Part shown: positions 1 through 8,031 of the stretch, one piece after another
Layout: every line of letters starts with the position of its first letter
How positions within the stretch are numbered: position 1 is the stretch's first letter
Assembly: GCF_009707545.1 (NCBI RefSeq)
Contig: NZ_WLYK01000006.1
Location: 310,001 to 374,000, forward strand
Source of the DNA: Nakamurella alba
GTDB lineage: Bacteria > Actinomycetota > Actinomycetes > Mycobacteriales > Nakamurellaceae
Reading direction: 5' to 3'
Length of the DNA: 64,000 nt
Position numbers and translations under genes: made by a program
The notes under the pieces: model-generated
The model's input: only the letters and a program-made list of their open reading frames with translations
Databases searched by the model: none
What the model was told of the DNA's origin: nothing

Positions 1-739
1 AGTGCTCCGGTGCGATCTCCGTCGCGATGGCCCGCACGTCCGGGTGACCGCCCGCCATCGCTACCCCTCGCCCGGCCCAACGCAACATCTCCAGGTCGTT
101 GGGCATGTCGCCGAAGGCGACCACCTCCGCCGGGTCGATCCCCCAGTCCCCGGCCAACCGGTCCAGTGCGGAACCCTTGCTGACCCCGGCCGCCGCGATC
201 TCGAGCAGACCCTCGTCGGTGGACCAGGTGATGCTGACGTCAGGGTTGCCGGTGGCGTGCGCGGCCTCGGCCAGGGTGCGGCTGTCCACGCCTCCACGCA
301 CCAGCATCTTCGCGGCGGGGTCGGCGAGCAGGGCGGCGCGGTCGGCGGTCTGGAACTCGCCGAACTCCCACGGGTGGTCGTAGTGGGCCTCCGCCCAGCA
401 GGACCGGATCGTGGTACCCAGCCGCTCGACCGCCAGCGCCAGCGGGTCGGTGCGCAACTCCAGCGCGGACACGAAGTCCTGCATCACCTGCGGCACCAAC
501 GGGCTGGCCGCCACCAGTTCGCCGGCCTGCACGTCGTAGACCACCGCGCCGTTCATGCAGACAGCGATGCCGGTGAAGCCGGCCTCGATCACCGGGTCCA
601 GCCACCAGATCGGCCGGCCGGTGGCGATGACGACGCGGGCGCCGGCGGACTCGGCCCGGGCCAGCGCGTCGGCGTTCCGCTTGCTCACCCGTGCGCCGGT
701 CTCGTCCAGCAGGGTGCCGTCCATGTCGCAGACCACCAT
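1..739 (-). CDS. HAD-superfamily (Cof-type) phosphatase, partial
   Basis: The gene is cut by the left edge of the window, so the C-terminus is missing. The N-terminus MVVCDMDGTLLDE carries the HAD motif I aspartates (DxDGT), and ATGRP a little later matches motif II. Near the edge GDMPNDLEML matches the GDxxND motif IV of Cof-type HAD hydrolases, which usually dephosphorylate sugar phosphates or flavin-type metabolites in the cytosol. About 246 residues are visible, close to the family's usual 260-280. I chose the ATG at 739; a GTG at 796 in the same frame would add 19 Pro/Ala-rich residues, and neither has a clear ribosome site. It is divergent from the GNAT gene. The substrate is unknown. 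Confidence 0.85.
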   Translation of the reverse strand, partial: MVVCDMDGTLLDETGARVSKRNADALARAESAGARVVIATGRPIWWLDPVIEAGFTGIAVCMNGAVVYDVQAGELVAASPLVPQVMQDFVSALELRTDPLALAVERLGTTIRSCWAEAHYDHPWEFGEFQTADRAALLADPAAKMLVRGGVDSRTLAEAAHATGNPDVSITWSTDEGLLEIAAAGVSKGSALDRLAGDWGIDPAEVVAFGDMPNDLEMLRWAGRGVAMAGGHPDVRAIATEIAPEH

Positions 740-875
740 CCGGGGCGGCGTGGTGGGTCCGGCGTTCGACGGGGCGGCGGGAGGTGCGAAGGTCACCCGA
801 CCATTCTGCGGCAGCCCCGGGCCGGGGCCGTCCATCGCCGGGTGACGGGGAGGTGAACCGCGCTACCCTCCCGGC

Positions 876-1400
876 ATGTTGACCGGGGACAACGTGGTGC
901 TGCGGCCGCCCGCGGCGGCCGACGCCGATGCGCTCTACGAGCTGGCGGCGGACCTGGACTCCTGGGAGGAGCGGGTCGGCCAACCGCCGCGGGCGCTGAC
1001 CCGGGAACTCTTCGACGAGCGGTTCGACACGGCGCAGCGCGACCGCGGGGCGGACCAGGTCTTCGTCATCGAGTCCGAGGGGCTCGTGGCCGGGCAGTGC
1101 GAGCTCTTCGGCGTCGACCACCTGGCCCGGGTCTCCGAGGTCGGCATCGCGCTGCTGGCCCGCGCCCGCGGCCGGGGGCTGGGCACCGACGCCATGCGGG
1201 TGCTCGTCGAGTTCGCCTTCACCCGCCTCAACCTGCACCGCGTCCACCTCTCGGTGCTCGCCGACAACGCCGCCGCCGTCCGCAGCTACCTCCGCGTCGG
1301 CTTCGTCCAGGAGGGCCGCCGCCGGGAGAGCGCCTGGGTCCGCGGGCAGTACGTCGACGAGATCCTGATGGGCCTGCTGCGGTCCGAGTGGGCGGGCTGA
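876..1400 (+). CDS. GNAT-family N-acetyltransferase (RimJ/RimL-like)
   Basis: A 174-residue protein with the order typical of the RimJ/RimL-type GNAT fold. It begins with VVLRPPAAADADALYEL (beta1-alpha1), has a central EVGIALLARARGRGLGTDAM segment whose RGRGLGTDA is the acetyl-CoA pyrophosphate-binding loop, and ends with LNLHRVHLSVLADNAAAVRSYLRVGF, the conserved LH-N-A-Y-GF signature. Such enzymes acetylate amino groups on proteins or small molecules; the acceptor cannot be predicted here. The start ATG has no good Shine-Dalgarno sequence, so the message may be leaderless. It stands alone between a divergent HAD gene and a convergent TetR gene. Confidence 0.88.
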   Translation: MLTGDNVVLRPPAAADADALYELAADLDSWEERVGQPPRALTRELFDERFDTAQRDRGADQVFVIESEGLVAGQCELFGVDHLARVSEVGIALLARARGRGLGTDAMRVLVEFAFTRLNLHRVHLSVLADNAAAVRSYLRVGFVQEGRRRESAWVRGQYVDEILMGLLRSEWAG

Positions 1401-1446
1401 CTCCGGTCGTCCGCCCGCCGGAGTTCCGGCAGTTCCAGCGGGAACG

Positions 1447-2208
1447 TCAGGCACCCAGCTCCGGCACCTGCGCGGTGAGGCCGGCGAGGAGGGTGTCGAG
1501 GCCGAATGTCCAGAAGTGGTCGGGGGCCAGGGCGCTGCCGCGGGCCGCGCCGGCGGCGGCGCCGATCCGGACGGCGCGCGGGTAGGCGTCGGGGTCGAGC
1601 ACCTCGGCCAGCAACGGCCCGGCTGCCGCCCACCACTGCTCGTCGGAGGCGCCGGACTCGGCCTCGGCCGCGCTCGTAGCGACCTCCAGCCGGACCGCGG
1701 AGCGGACAAAGGCGAGCACCTGCTGGAGCACGTCGTCACAGACCACGTCGTCGATACCGAGTCCGTCGAAGGCCGCCAGCTCGTGGTCGTACTTCGCCGT
1801 GGCCCCGGGGCCGAGGGTCGGCCGGCCGGGATGCACCATCGCGAGCCACGGATGGGCGCGGAGCATCTCCCGGTTCGAGTCGGCGACGGCACGCAACCGG
1901 TCCACCCCACGCCGTTGCCCGAGCGGTGGCCGCGGCATCTCCAGCTCGATCAGATCGATCATCAGGTCGAGCAGTTCGGCCCGCCCGGGCACGTAGGTGT
2001 AGACGGTCATCGCCCCGGTGCCCAGCCGCTCGGCGACCTTCCGGATCGTCAGCCCGGGAGTCCCCTGCTCGTCCGCCACCGCGACGCCGGCCCGCACCAC
2101 GTCGTCCACCCCGAGCTTCCGCCGTGGTCCCCGGGCACCCTCCGCCCCGGCGCGCCAGAGCAGCCGGAGGGTCTGCGCCGGATCCCCGGCGCCGCTGCGA
2201 TCGGCCAC
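1447..2208 (-). CDS. TetR-family transcriptional repressor
   Basis: A 253-residue DNA-binding protein. The helix-turn-helix lies at about residues 53-72 (LTIRKVAERLGTGAMTVYTY), followed by the conserved V-P-G-R-AELLD helix. The remainder resembles the TetR_C_1 ligand-binding domain found in tetracycline-repressor-like proteins, so it probably releases DNA on binding a small hydrophobic molecule. I chose GTG at 2208; the frame stays open upstream across the operator, which makes longer starts unlikely. It is divergent from the VOC gene at 2272, and a near-perfect palindrome sits between them, so the expected mode is shared repression of both. The ligand is unknown. Confidence 0.88.
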   Translation of the reverse strand: MADRSGAGDPAQTLRLLWRAGAEGARGPRRKLGVDDVVRAGVAVADEQGTPGLTIRKVAERLGTGAMTVYTYVPGRAELLDLMIDLIELEMPRPPLGQRRGVDRLRAVADSNREMLRAHPWLAMVHPGRPTLGPGATAKYDHELAAFDGLGIDDVVCDDVLQQVLAFVRSAVRLEVATSAAEAESGASDEQWWAAAGPLLAEVLDPDAYPRAVRIGAAAGAARGSALAPDHFWTFGLDTLLAGLTAQVPELGA

Positions 2209-2235
2209 GGGAACATTCTGCCGACCACCGCCGTT

Positions 2236-2264
2236 CCTATCTCCGTACATCGTACGAAGATAGG
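2236..2264. promoter_or_regulatory. Palindromic operator between tetR and VOC genes
   Basis: The left arm CCTATCTCCGTAC (2236-2248) and right arm GTACGAAGATAGG (2252-2264) are reverse complements at 12 of 13 positions around the three-base centre ATC. This is the size and symmetry of a TetR dimer site. It is markedly AT-richer than its surroundings and lies 28 bp from the tetR start and 8 bp from the VOC start, overlapping the VOC ribosome site AGGAG. Confidence 0.8.
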
Positions 2265-2271
2265 AGATCCC

Positions 2272-2649
2272 GTGCAGATCACGTCCACCGCACTCTCGCT
2301 CACCGTCACCGATCCGGAGGCGTCGGGCAGGTTCCTGACCGACCACTTCGGGTTCGGCGTCGCCATGGCGGCACCCGGGTTCGTCTCGCTGACCAGGGAG
2401 GACGCCGGCATCAACGTGATCTTCCTGGCGACAGGCCTGCCGACGATGCCGGCGGACCAGCGCGACGTGCACGCCACCGGCCTCATCCTGGCGTTCGTCG
2501 TCGAGGACCTGGAGGGCGAGCTGGCCCGGTTGCAGGCCGAGGGTGTCGCGATCACCATGCCGCTCACCGTCGAGGAGTGGGGCGAGCGCGCTTTCCAGGT
2601 CCGGGGCCCCAACGGCGTCGTGGTCCAGCTGGTCGACTGGAAGGGCTGA
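2272..2649 (+). CDS. VOC-family (glyoxalase/bleomycin-resistance fold) protein
   Basis: A 125-residue protein with two beta-alpha-beta-beta-beta units of the vicinal-oxygen-chelate fold: LSLTVTDPEASGRFLTDHFGF at the N-terminus and LILAFVVEDLEGELARLQAEGV in the second half, ending in FQVRGPNGVVVQLVDW. Members include glyoxalases, dioxygenases and drug-binding immunity proteins. A typical metal-ligand set is not obvious, so a binding or resistance role is as likely as catalysis. GTG at 2272 follows AGGAG with good spacing. It is divergent from and very probably controlled by the TetR protein at 1447-2208. Confidence 0.85.
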   Translation: MQITSTALSLTVTDPEASGRFLTDHFGFGVAMAAPGFVSLTREDAGINVIFLATGLPTMPADQRDVHATGLILAFVVEDLEGELARLQAEGVAITMPLTVEEWGERAFQVRGPNGVVVQLVDWKG

Positions 2650-2702
2650 GCGGCCATCCCGGGTCCGGCGTTCCAGCGGGAACGCCGGGCTCCGGATTCC
2701 GG

Positions 2703-2996
2703 TCAGGCGACCGGGGCCAGCGGGTGGATTCCCGGCGGAGCCGCGAGGTGCTCACCGAAGACGCCGAGCGCCGTCCGGATGTGCGGGGAGCGCATGTGGG
2801 CGTCGAGGTCGGACTGCGCCCGCCACCGCTCGGTCGTGATGAAGACGGTCGGGTCGGCCAGCGAGGAGAACAGCTTGTAGTCCAGGCAGCCCTCCTCGGC
2901 CAGGGTGGGCTCGACCAGCGCGGCCAGCGCGTCGCGCAGCACCGCCTCCGAGCCGGGCTTGGCGGTCAGCACGGCAACGACCTCGAGATCGGCCAC
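2703..2996 (-). CDS. Antibiotic-biosynthesis-monooxygenase (ABM) domain protein
   Basis: A 97-residue ferredoxin-like ABM domain. ADLEVVAVLTAKPGSEAVLRDALAALVEPTLAEEGCLDY is the usual first half (beta strand, long helix, E-GC-Y), and FITTERWRAQSDLDAHMRSPH the second, with the conserved W/DLDAH/SPH pattern. Such proteins act as small dimers, some as cofactor-free monooxygenases or heme-degrading enzymes and many of unknown role. I chose GTG at 2996 because AAAGGA sits 8 nt upstream; an ATG at 3005 overlaps that ribosome site. It is divergent from the PPOX-type gene at 3070. Confidence 0.85.
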   Translation of the reverse strand: MADLEVVAVLTAKPGSEAVLRDALAALVEPTLAEEGCLDYKLFSSLADPTVFITTERWRAQSDLDAHMRSPHIRTALGVFGEHLAAPPGIHPLAPVA

Positions 2997-3069
2997 AGGG
3001 CACATCCTTTCCGGACCCGGCACCGTTGCCGGATGACCGGAGCGTAACAACGCGGTGCAGGATGAGCGG

Positions 3070-3501
3070 ATGGCCATCCCCTCCGCACCCGACTCCACAC
3101 AGGACACCGCACCGGACCCACGTTTCTCCCCCGCCGCTCTGGAGTTCCTCACCGAACGGCACCTCGCGTCGCTGTCCACACCGCTGCACAGCGGCCGGAT
3201 CCATGCGGTGCCCACGGGTTTCACCGTGACCGGATCGACGGCGTGGGTGATCACCTCCGGGCCGAGCCAGAAGGTGCAGAACGTCCGCCGGGCCGGCACC
3301 GCCTCGATCTGCCAGATCGACGGCGCCCGGTGGCTCACGCTGATCGGGCCGGCAACCGTCCTGGAGGATCCGGACTCCGTGCGCGAAGCGGAACGACGCT
3401 ACGCCGCCCGGTACCGGGTGCCGCGGGTCAACCCGCTGCGGGTGGTGATCGAGGTGCGCATCGAGAAGATCCTCGGTTCGCGCAGCATCAGCCTCCGCTG
3501 A
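3070..3501 (+). CDS. PPOX-class (pyridoxamine 5'-phosphate oxidase-like, F420/FMN split-barrel) protein
   Basis: A 143-residue split-barrel flavin-binding protein. The order FSPAALEFLTERHLASLSTPLHSGRIHAVPTGF, then VITSGPSQKVQNVRRAGTASICQID and LTLIGPATVLEDPDSVREAERRYAARY follows the actinobacterial PPOX/Rv1155-like group, which binds F420 or FMN. Vitamin B6 synthesis is not implied. An in-frame ATG at 3055 lies upstream; I chose ATG at 3070 because AGGA precedes it by 7 nt. Its 3' end overlaps the convergent nickel permease gene by 14 bp. Confidence 0.85.
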   Translation: MAIPSAPDSTQDTAPDPRFSPAALEFLTERHLASLSTPLHSGRIHAVPTGFTVTGSTAWVITSGPSQKVQNVRRAGTASICQIDGARWLTLIGPATVLEDPDSVREAERRYAARYRVPRVNPLRVVIEVRIEKILGSRSISLR

Positions 3502-4567
3502 GCTTCGCCGTCCAGCGCTCCTCCACATTGCCGAACCGCCACCAGGCGAAGGACCCGGCGAACACCAGGACGAACAGGCCGACGATCACGAAACCGACGG
3601 CGTCGAGGGAGATCCCGGAGATCCAGGTGGTGACCGGATCGGTCCAGCCGAGCTTCTCGTTGAGCACCGAGACCACCTCGATGCCACCGATGATCAGCGC
3701 GACGGCGACGGACAGGCCGGTGGTGGTGAGGTTGTAGTAGATCCGCCGCACCGGCCGGACGAACGCCCAGTGGTAGGCGGCGTGCATGAATGCGCCGTCG
3801 AGGGTGTCGGCCAGCGACATGCCGGCCGCGAAGAGCAGCGGCAGCACCATCACCGCGTACCAGGGCAGCCCGGTCGCCGCACCGGCACCGGCCAGCACCA
3901 GCAGCGAGATCTCGGTCGCGGTGTCGAATCCCAGGCCGAACAGCACGCCGACCGGGTACATCTGGCCGGGGCGGGTGATCCGCTTCATCAGCGGGCGGAG
4001 CAGCCGGGCGAACAGCCCGCGGCTGTCCAGCGCCTGCTCCAGCGCCGCCTCGTCCAGTCCCGATCGCTGCGCCTCCCGCCAGACCCGGACGATGCCGAGC
4101 AGCGCCGCCAGGTTGATCAGCCCGATCAGCAGCAGGAACACCCCGGACACCGAGGTGCCGATCACCCCCAGGGTCTGGTGGGCCGTCGAGTCCTCGCTCA
4201 CCAGCGTGGTGGTGATGCTCGCCCCGGCGGCCACCAGGATCGCCATCACGAACACGATCGTCGAGTGCCCCAACGAGAACCAGAGCCCGACGGAGGTAGC
4301 GGGTCTCCCCTCCGCGGCCAGCTTCCGGGTCGTGTTGTCGATCGCCGCGATGTGGTCCGCGTCGAAGGCGTGCCGTACCCCGAGCAGGTACGCGGTCATC
4401 GCCAGCAGGATGCCGAAGACCTGACCGTCGACCAGGTACCCGCCGGGCAGGACCACGGCGAACAGCAGCCCGAAGGCGATCACGTGCAGCACGGCGACCA
4501 GCAGCAGCGGCCGGCGTGCTCGACGCACGATCGCACCAGGGCGGAACTCGGTGGCAGTGCTCGACAC
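3488..4567 (-). CDS. NiCoT-family nickel/cobalt permease
   Basis: A 359-residue polytopic membrane protein. The NiCoT signature HAFDADH (residues 66-72) sits in the second transmembrane helix, followed by LGHSTIVF and LGFDTATE, both diagnostic of HoxN/NixA-type carriers that bring Ni2+ or Co2+ into the cytosol. Hydrophobic segments along the length fit the usual eight helices. GTG at 4567 follows AGGAG by 5 nt; the frame is open further upstream but without support. It is divergent from a metal-sensor-type ArsR gene, and the urease genes at 27989-34160 would be a consumer of its nickel. Ni versus Co preference cannot be decided from sequence. Confidence 0.93.
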   Translation of the reverse strand: MSSTATEFRPGAIVRRARRPLLLVAVLHVIAFGLLFAVVLPGGYLVDGQVFGILLAMTAYLLGVRHAFDADHIAAIDNTTRKLAAEGRPATSVGLWFSLGHSTIVFVMAILVAAGASITTTLVSEDSTAHQTLGVIGTSVSGVFLLLIGLINLAALLGIVRVWREAQRSGLDEAALEQALDSRGLFARLLRPLMKRITRPGQMYPVGVLFGLGFDTATEISLLVLAGAGAATGLPWYAVMVLPLLFAAGMSLADTLDGAFMHAAYHWAFVRPVRRIYYNLTTTGLSVAVALIIGGIEVVSVLNEKLGWTDPVTTWISGISLDAVGFVIVGLFVLVFAGSFAWWRFGNVEERWTAKLSGG

Positions 4568-4626
4568 GGCAGCTCCTGGCGTCGATCCGGGTACGGACCT
4601 CCGCACTCTAGGCCCGGCAGCGGGTC

Positions 4627-4650
4627 ATCGGAACAGATGGGCCGATATCG
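4627..4650. promoter_or_regulatory. Possible ArsR-type operator in nickel permease/regulator gap
   Basis: The divergent gap holds ATCGG (4627-4631) and CCGAT (4642-4646) as a short inverted repeat, the second half overlapping an 8-bp palindrome CGATATCG (4643-4650). This is the only AT-containing dyad in the gap and a reasonable site for the neighbouring ArsR protein, but the arms are short and the call is tentative. Confidence 0.35.
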
Positions 4651-4694
4651 TCACCTGCCGGACACACAGGGCCGGGGACTGGCACGATGCTCCT

Positions 4695-5051
4695 GTGACC
4701 ACACCCGAGCCCGGCACCGCGGAGCACGCACGGGAGGCGGCCGCCGCAGTCCGGGAGGACGCCGACAGTCGGCTCTGGGCGCAGCGTTTCGCCCTGCTCG
4801 GCGACGTGAACCGGCTGCGGATCCTGCTGGCGCTGCACCGCGCCCCGGGGATCAGCGTCGGCGAGCTGGCCGGGGCGGTCGGGATGACGGACAACGCCAC
4901 CTCCCACGCGCTGGCCGCACTGCGGGCGGCCGGCGTCGTCGACGCCGATCGCGACGGACGTTTCCGTCGCTGGTCGGTCGTCGACGACGAGATCCACCAG
5001 ATCCTGCACACCGTGGGCGCCGGCCACTCGGACCTGCACCCGCACCACTGA
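4695..5051 (+). CDS. ArsR/SmtB-family metal sensor, probably nickel/cobalt-responsive (NmtR/KmtR-like)
   Basis: A 118-residue winged-helix repressor. FALLGDVNRLRILLAL is the ArsR dimer/HTH entry helix, and ISVGELAGAVGMTDNATSHALAALRAAGVV is the recognition unit. It lacks the ELCVC arsenic site. Instead the C-terminal helix and tail are rich in Asp and His: D97, D98, H101, H105, H111, H115, H117 and H118. Mycobacterial NmtR senses Ni/Co through C-terminal Asp/His ligands of this kind. It is divergent from the NiCoT permease, so repression of nickel uptake when the cell is nickel-replete is the natural reading. GTG at 4695 is the only sensible start. Confidence 0.88.
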   Translation: MTTPEPGTAEHAREAAAAVREDADSRLWAQRFALLGDVNRLRILLALHRAPGISVGELAGAVGMTDNATSHALAALRAAGVVDADRDGRFRRWSVVDDEIHQILHTVGAGHSDLHPHH

Positions 5052-5064
5052 GGGCGACTGCGCC

Positions 5065-6258
5065 TCAGCCGCCGGCGACCACCCGGCCGGCCTGGATGAC
5101 CGTGCGACGCTCGCCCCAGAGCAACGACGGGTCGTCGACCGGGTTGCCGGGCAGCAGCAGCAGATCGGCGTGTGCGCCCTCGGCGATCCGGCCGATGTCG
5201 GTGCGCTGCAACAGCTCCGCGTTGACGGCGGTCGCCGACTGCAGGGTGCGCACCACGCCGTCCACCTCGGACTGCAGCCGCAGCCCGCTCAACTGCTCGT
5301 CCTCCAGCTCGCCCATCAGGTCGGTGCCGAACCCGATGCGCACGCCGGCCGCGCGCGCCAGTTCGACCGCCCGCTTGCCGGACTCCAGCACCTCGCGGTT
5401 CTTGGCCCGCGGGATCTCGCCCATGCCGATCGCCTCGCCCCGCCGCTCCATGGCGTCGTAGGTGGCCAGGGTCGGCACCAGGAAGGCGTCGTGCTCCGCC
5501 ATCAGCGCGGCGGTCTCCGCGTCGAGCAGGTTGCCGTGTTCGATGCTGCGCACCCCGTTGGTGATCGAGTGCACGATCGCCTCCGGCGAGTACGCATGCG
5601 CCGCCACGTAACTGCCGCGGCGGGAAGCCTCGTCGGTGACCGCCCGCACCTCCTCCGCGGAGTACTGCGGGATCCGGATCGGGTCGGTCAGCGAGACCAC
5701 GCCACCGGAGGTCATGATCTTGATCGCGTGCGCGCCGCGCCGGAACCGGTCCCGGACCGCCTTGCGCAACGGGTCGACCCCGTCCACCACCTCCGTCGAA
5801 TGGTGGTGTCCCGCACAGAGATCCGCGTGCCCGGGCCGGGGGTCGCCGTGCCCACCGGTCTGGCTGAGCGCCGGCCCGGTCCACAGGTAGCGGGGCGAGG
5901 AGATCAGGCCTTCGACGATCGCCCGGTCCAGCCCGGCGTCGCCACCGGCCACGTCCCGGACGGTGGTGAAGCCGCGCCGCAGCGCACCGGCGAGCCGCCG
6001 CGCACCGGTCAGCGCGACGTAGGACAGCGGGCTGGCCTCGAGCGCGATCATGTCCAGCTCGATGCCGTAGGCGTGGAAGTGCGCGTCGATCAGCCCCGGC
6101 ACCACCACCCCGCCACGGGCGTCGACCACCACGTCCGATTCCTGCGTCCCGCCGATGCCGGCGATCCGGCCGTCGACGACATGCACCGGCCCGTCGACGA
6201 TCTCACCCGTCAGGCTGTCGAAGACCCCGACGTTGACCACCGACATCGTGGCTGTCAT
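5065..6258 (-). CDS. Metal-dependent amidohydrolase (imidazolonepropionase/prolidase-like)
   Basis: A 397-residue amidohydrolase-superfamily enzyme. The metal ligands are visible: H60 and H62 in DAHFHAYG, the likely carbamylated lysine in HAIKIMTSGG, His in AAHAYSPEA and in SIEHGNLL, and Asp in GFGTDLMGE. This pattern is that of the binuclear imidazolonepropionase-like/Xaa-Pro dipeptidase group, which hydrolyses cyclic or peptide C-N bonds. ATG at 6258 overlaps the hyuB stop (ATGA), so translation is coupled, and the enzyme probably hydrolyses the product or a related form of the HyuAB substrate. The substrate is unknown. Confidence 0.9.
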   Translation of the reverse strand: MTATMSVVNVGVFDSLTGEIVDGPVHVVDGRIAGIGGTQESDVVVDARGGVVVPGLIDAHFHAYGIELDMIALEASPLSYVALTGARRLAGALRRGFTTVRDVAGGDAGLDRAIVEGLISSPRYLWTGPALSQTGGHGDPRPGHADLCAGHHHSTEVVDGVDPLRKAVRDRFRRGAHAIKIMTSGGVVSLTDPIRIPQYSAEEVRAVTDEASRRGSYVAAHAYSPEAIVHSITNGVRSIEHGNLLDAETAALMAEHDAFLVPTLATYDAMERRGEAIGMGEIPRAKNREVLESGKRAVELARAAGVRIGFGTDLMGELEDEQLSGLRLQSEVDGVVRTLQSATAVNAELLQRTDIGRIAEGAHADLLLLPGNPVDDPSLLWGERRTVIQAGRVVAGG

Positions 6259-7985
6259 GCCGACACCACCTCCCGGCGGGTGCCGCGCAGCGCGGTGGTG
6301 GCGGTCAGGTCGGCGGCGAAGGTCTCGGGGTCCACGACCACACCGTAGTCCGCGGCCGCGGCACCGACGGAGACGAACCCGTTCCGCACGTCGGCGGCCA
6401 CCCGCTCCGGCTCCCGGTCCAGCGGATCGCCGTAGCCGCCGCCACCTCCGGTGTTGTTGACCAGCACGTCGCCGGCGTCCAACAGGTTGTAGCTGCCGCC
6501 CTGCGTCGCCTCGCGGTCGGTGCCGGGATTGAGCACCACGTGGTTGTTGTCGCCCTCCAGCCCGCCGTCGATGGACCAGGGCTTCGTCTTCGTCTTGTAG
6601 ACCAGGCAGATGCCGGTGGACGGGGCGGTGAACCGGTAGGAGCGGCCGACGCCCACGCCGCCGCGGTTGCGCCCGGCACCGCCGGAGTCCGGCCGGTAGC
6701 CGTAGGACTCGATGAACATCGGGGACTTGGTCTCCAGCACCTCGACCGGGTTGTTCCGGCACCCCGGCTCGGACAGGTGCATGATCCCGTCCGCACCGTC
6801 GCCGCCCGCGTGGCCGCCGAAACCGACGGCCTCGTTGGTGGCCTCGAGCCAGTGCTCGCCGTTCCGCGGGTTGACCCCGAGACCCATCATCGAGCAGACG
6901 TCGCCGCCGGAGCAGGCCGGCACCAGGTCCGGCATGCCCTTGGCCAGCGCCTTCAGGATCACCTCGCCGGCCAGCAGGCCGGTCCACAGCGTGAAGGTCG
7001 GCATCGGCGGCACGGCGTGCATCACCGAACCGGCCTCGGTGATCACCCGCAGCGGTCGGAAGTTGCCGGCAACTACCGGGCTGTCGGGGGTGGTCATCGC
7101 CTTGAAGATCAGGCTGCACAGCGCCTCGGTCTGGCCCAGCGGCAGGTTGATCGGGCCGCGGACGTTTTTCGCGCTGCCGGTCCAGTCGACGATCATCTCG
7201 TCGTCGGTGACGGTGACCGTCACGTTCAGGTCGATCAGCCGGTCCAGCTCGACGCCGTCGTTGTCGACGAAGTCCGACGCCGACCAGGTGCCCTTCGGCA
7301 GGCCGGCCAGCGCGATCCGGGCCAGCTTCTCGCCGTGGTCGTTGATCGAGACCATGGCCTGCGCGAGGGCGTCCACCCCGTACTTGTCGGCGATCTCGAT
7401 GGTCCGCCGGACACCGCTGACGCACGCGGACACCTGCGCCTGGATGTCACCGATGGTGCGCTCGGGCAGCCGGCTGTTGTACCGGATGATGTTGAAGATG
7501 TCGTCGTTGATCACACCCTCGCGGTAGAGCCGCACGCCGGGGAAGAACAGGCCCTCCTGGTACATGTCGGTGGAGTCGAGCACGTAACCCGGGTCCTTCT
7601 GCTTCAGGTCCAGCACGTGGATCCGGCAGGAGGTGTAGCCGATCAGTTCGCCGTCGACGTGGATCGGTGCGAAGACCAGCGGGTCCAGGGTGTGCGCCGA
7701 GCTCCAGTAGGGGTAGTTCAGCAGGTAGACGTCGCCGGGCAGCATGGCCTCGATCCCGAGGAACTCCACGGCGCGCTTGATGCCGTGGTCGTTGCCACGG
7801 GTGAAGATGGCGATGCCGGGGGCGTCGGCCACGACATCGCCGTGCACGTCGTGGATCCCGATGCCGTAGTCGTGGATCTCGTAGACGACGGTGTTGTAGG
7901 CGGTGCGGCAGAGGTTGCGGGCCATCTCCTCGGCGGCGGCCAGCAGGCCGTGCCGGATGATCTCGGTGGTGATCGCGTCGTTCAT
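6255..7985 (-). CDS. hyuB: Hydantoinase B/oxoprolinase-family subunit (HyuB)
   Basis: A 576-residue HyuB-family protein. It begins ITTEIIRHGLLAAAEEMARNLCRTAYNTVVYEIHDYGIGI, the standard opening, and carries GDVYLLNYPYWSSAHTLDPLVFAPIHVDGELIGYTSCRIHVLD and the C-terminal SYGYRPDSGGAGRNRGGVGV and GGGGGYGDPLDR. With HyuA it forms enzymes that open cyclic amides at the expense of ATP (N-methylhydantoinase, 5-oxoprolinase) or carboxylate ketones (acetone/acetophenone carboxylase). It lies 46 bp after hyuA and overlaps the amidohydrolase by 4 bp. The adjacent amidohydrolase favours a cyclic amide or ureide substrate over a ketone. Confidence 0.92.
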   Translation of the reverse strand: MNDAITTEIIRHGLLAAAEEMARNLCRTAYNTVVYEIHDYGIGIHDVHGDVVADAPGIAIFTRGNDHGIKRAVEFLGIEAMLPGDVYLLNYPYWSSAHTLDPLVFAPIHVDGELIGYTSCRIHVLDLKQKDPGYVLDSTDMYQEGLFFPGVRLYREGVINDDIFNIIRYNSRLPERTIGDIQAQVSACVSGVRRTIEIADKYGVDALAQAMVSINDHGEKLARIALAGLPKGTWSASDFVDNDGVELDRLIDLNVTVTVTDDEMIVDWTGSAKNVRGPINLPLGQTEALCSLIFKAMTTPDSPVVAGNFRPLRVITEAGSVMHAVPPMPTFTLWTGLLAGEVILKALAKGMPDLVPACSGGDVCSMMGLGVNPRNGEHWLEATNEAVGFGGHAGGDGADGIMHLSEPGCRNNPVEVLETKSPMFIESYGYRPDSGGAGRNRGGVGVGRSYRFTAPSTGICLVYKTKTKPWSIDGGLEGDNNHVVLNPGTDREATQGGSYNLLDAGDVLVNNTGGGGGYGDPLDREPERVAADVRNGFVSVGAAAADYGVVVDPETFAADLTATTALRGTRREVVSA

Positions 7986-8031
7986 GTGCGGTGGGACTCC
8001 TCGGACTCGGGTGCGGTCGGTGGGTCGGGGA

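Noticed and set aside
2703-3005. ATG at 3005 as start of the ABM-type gene
   Set aside because: It overlaps the AAAGGA ribosome site; GTG at 2996 has proper spacing and gives the usual family N-terminus.
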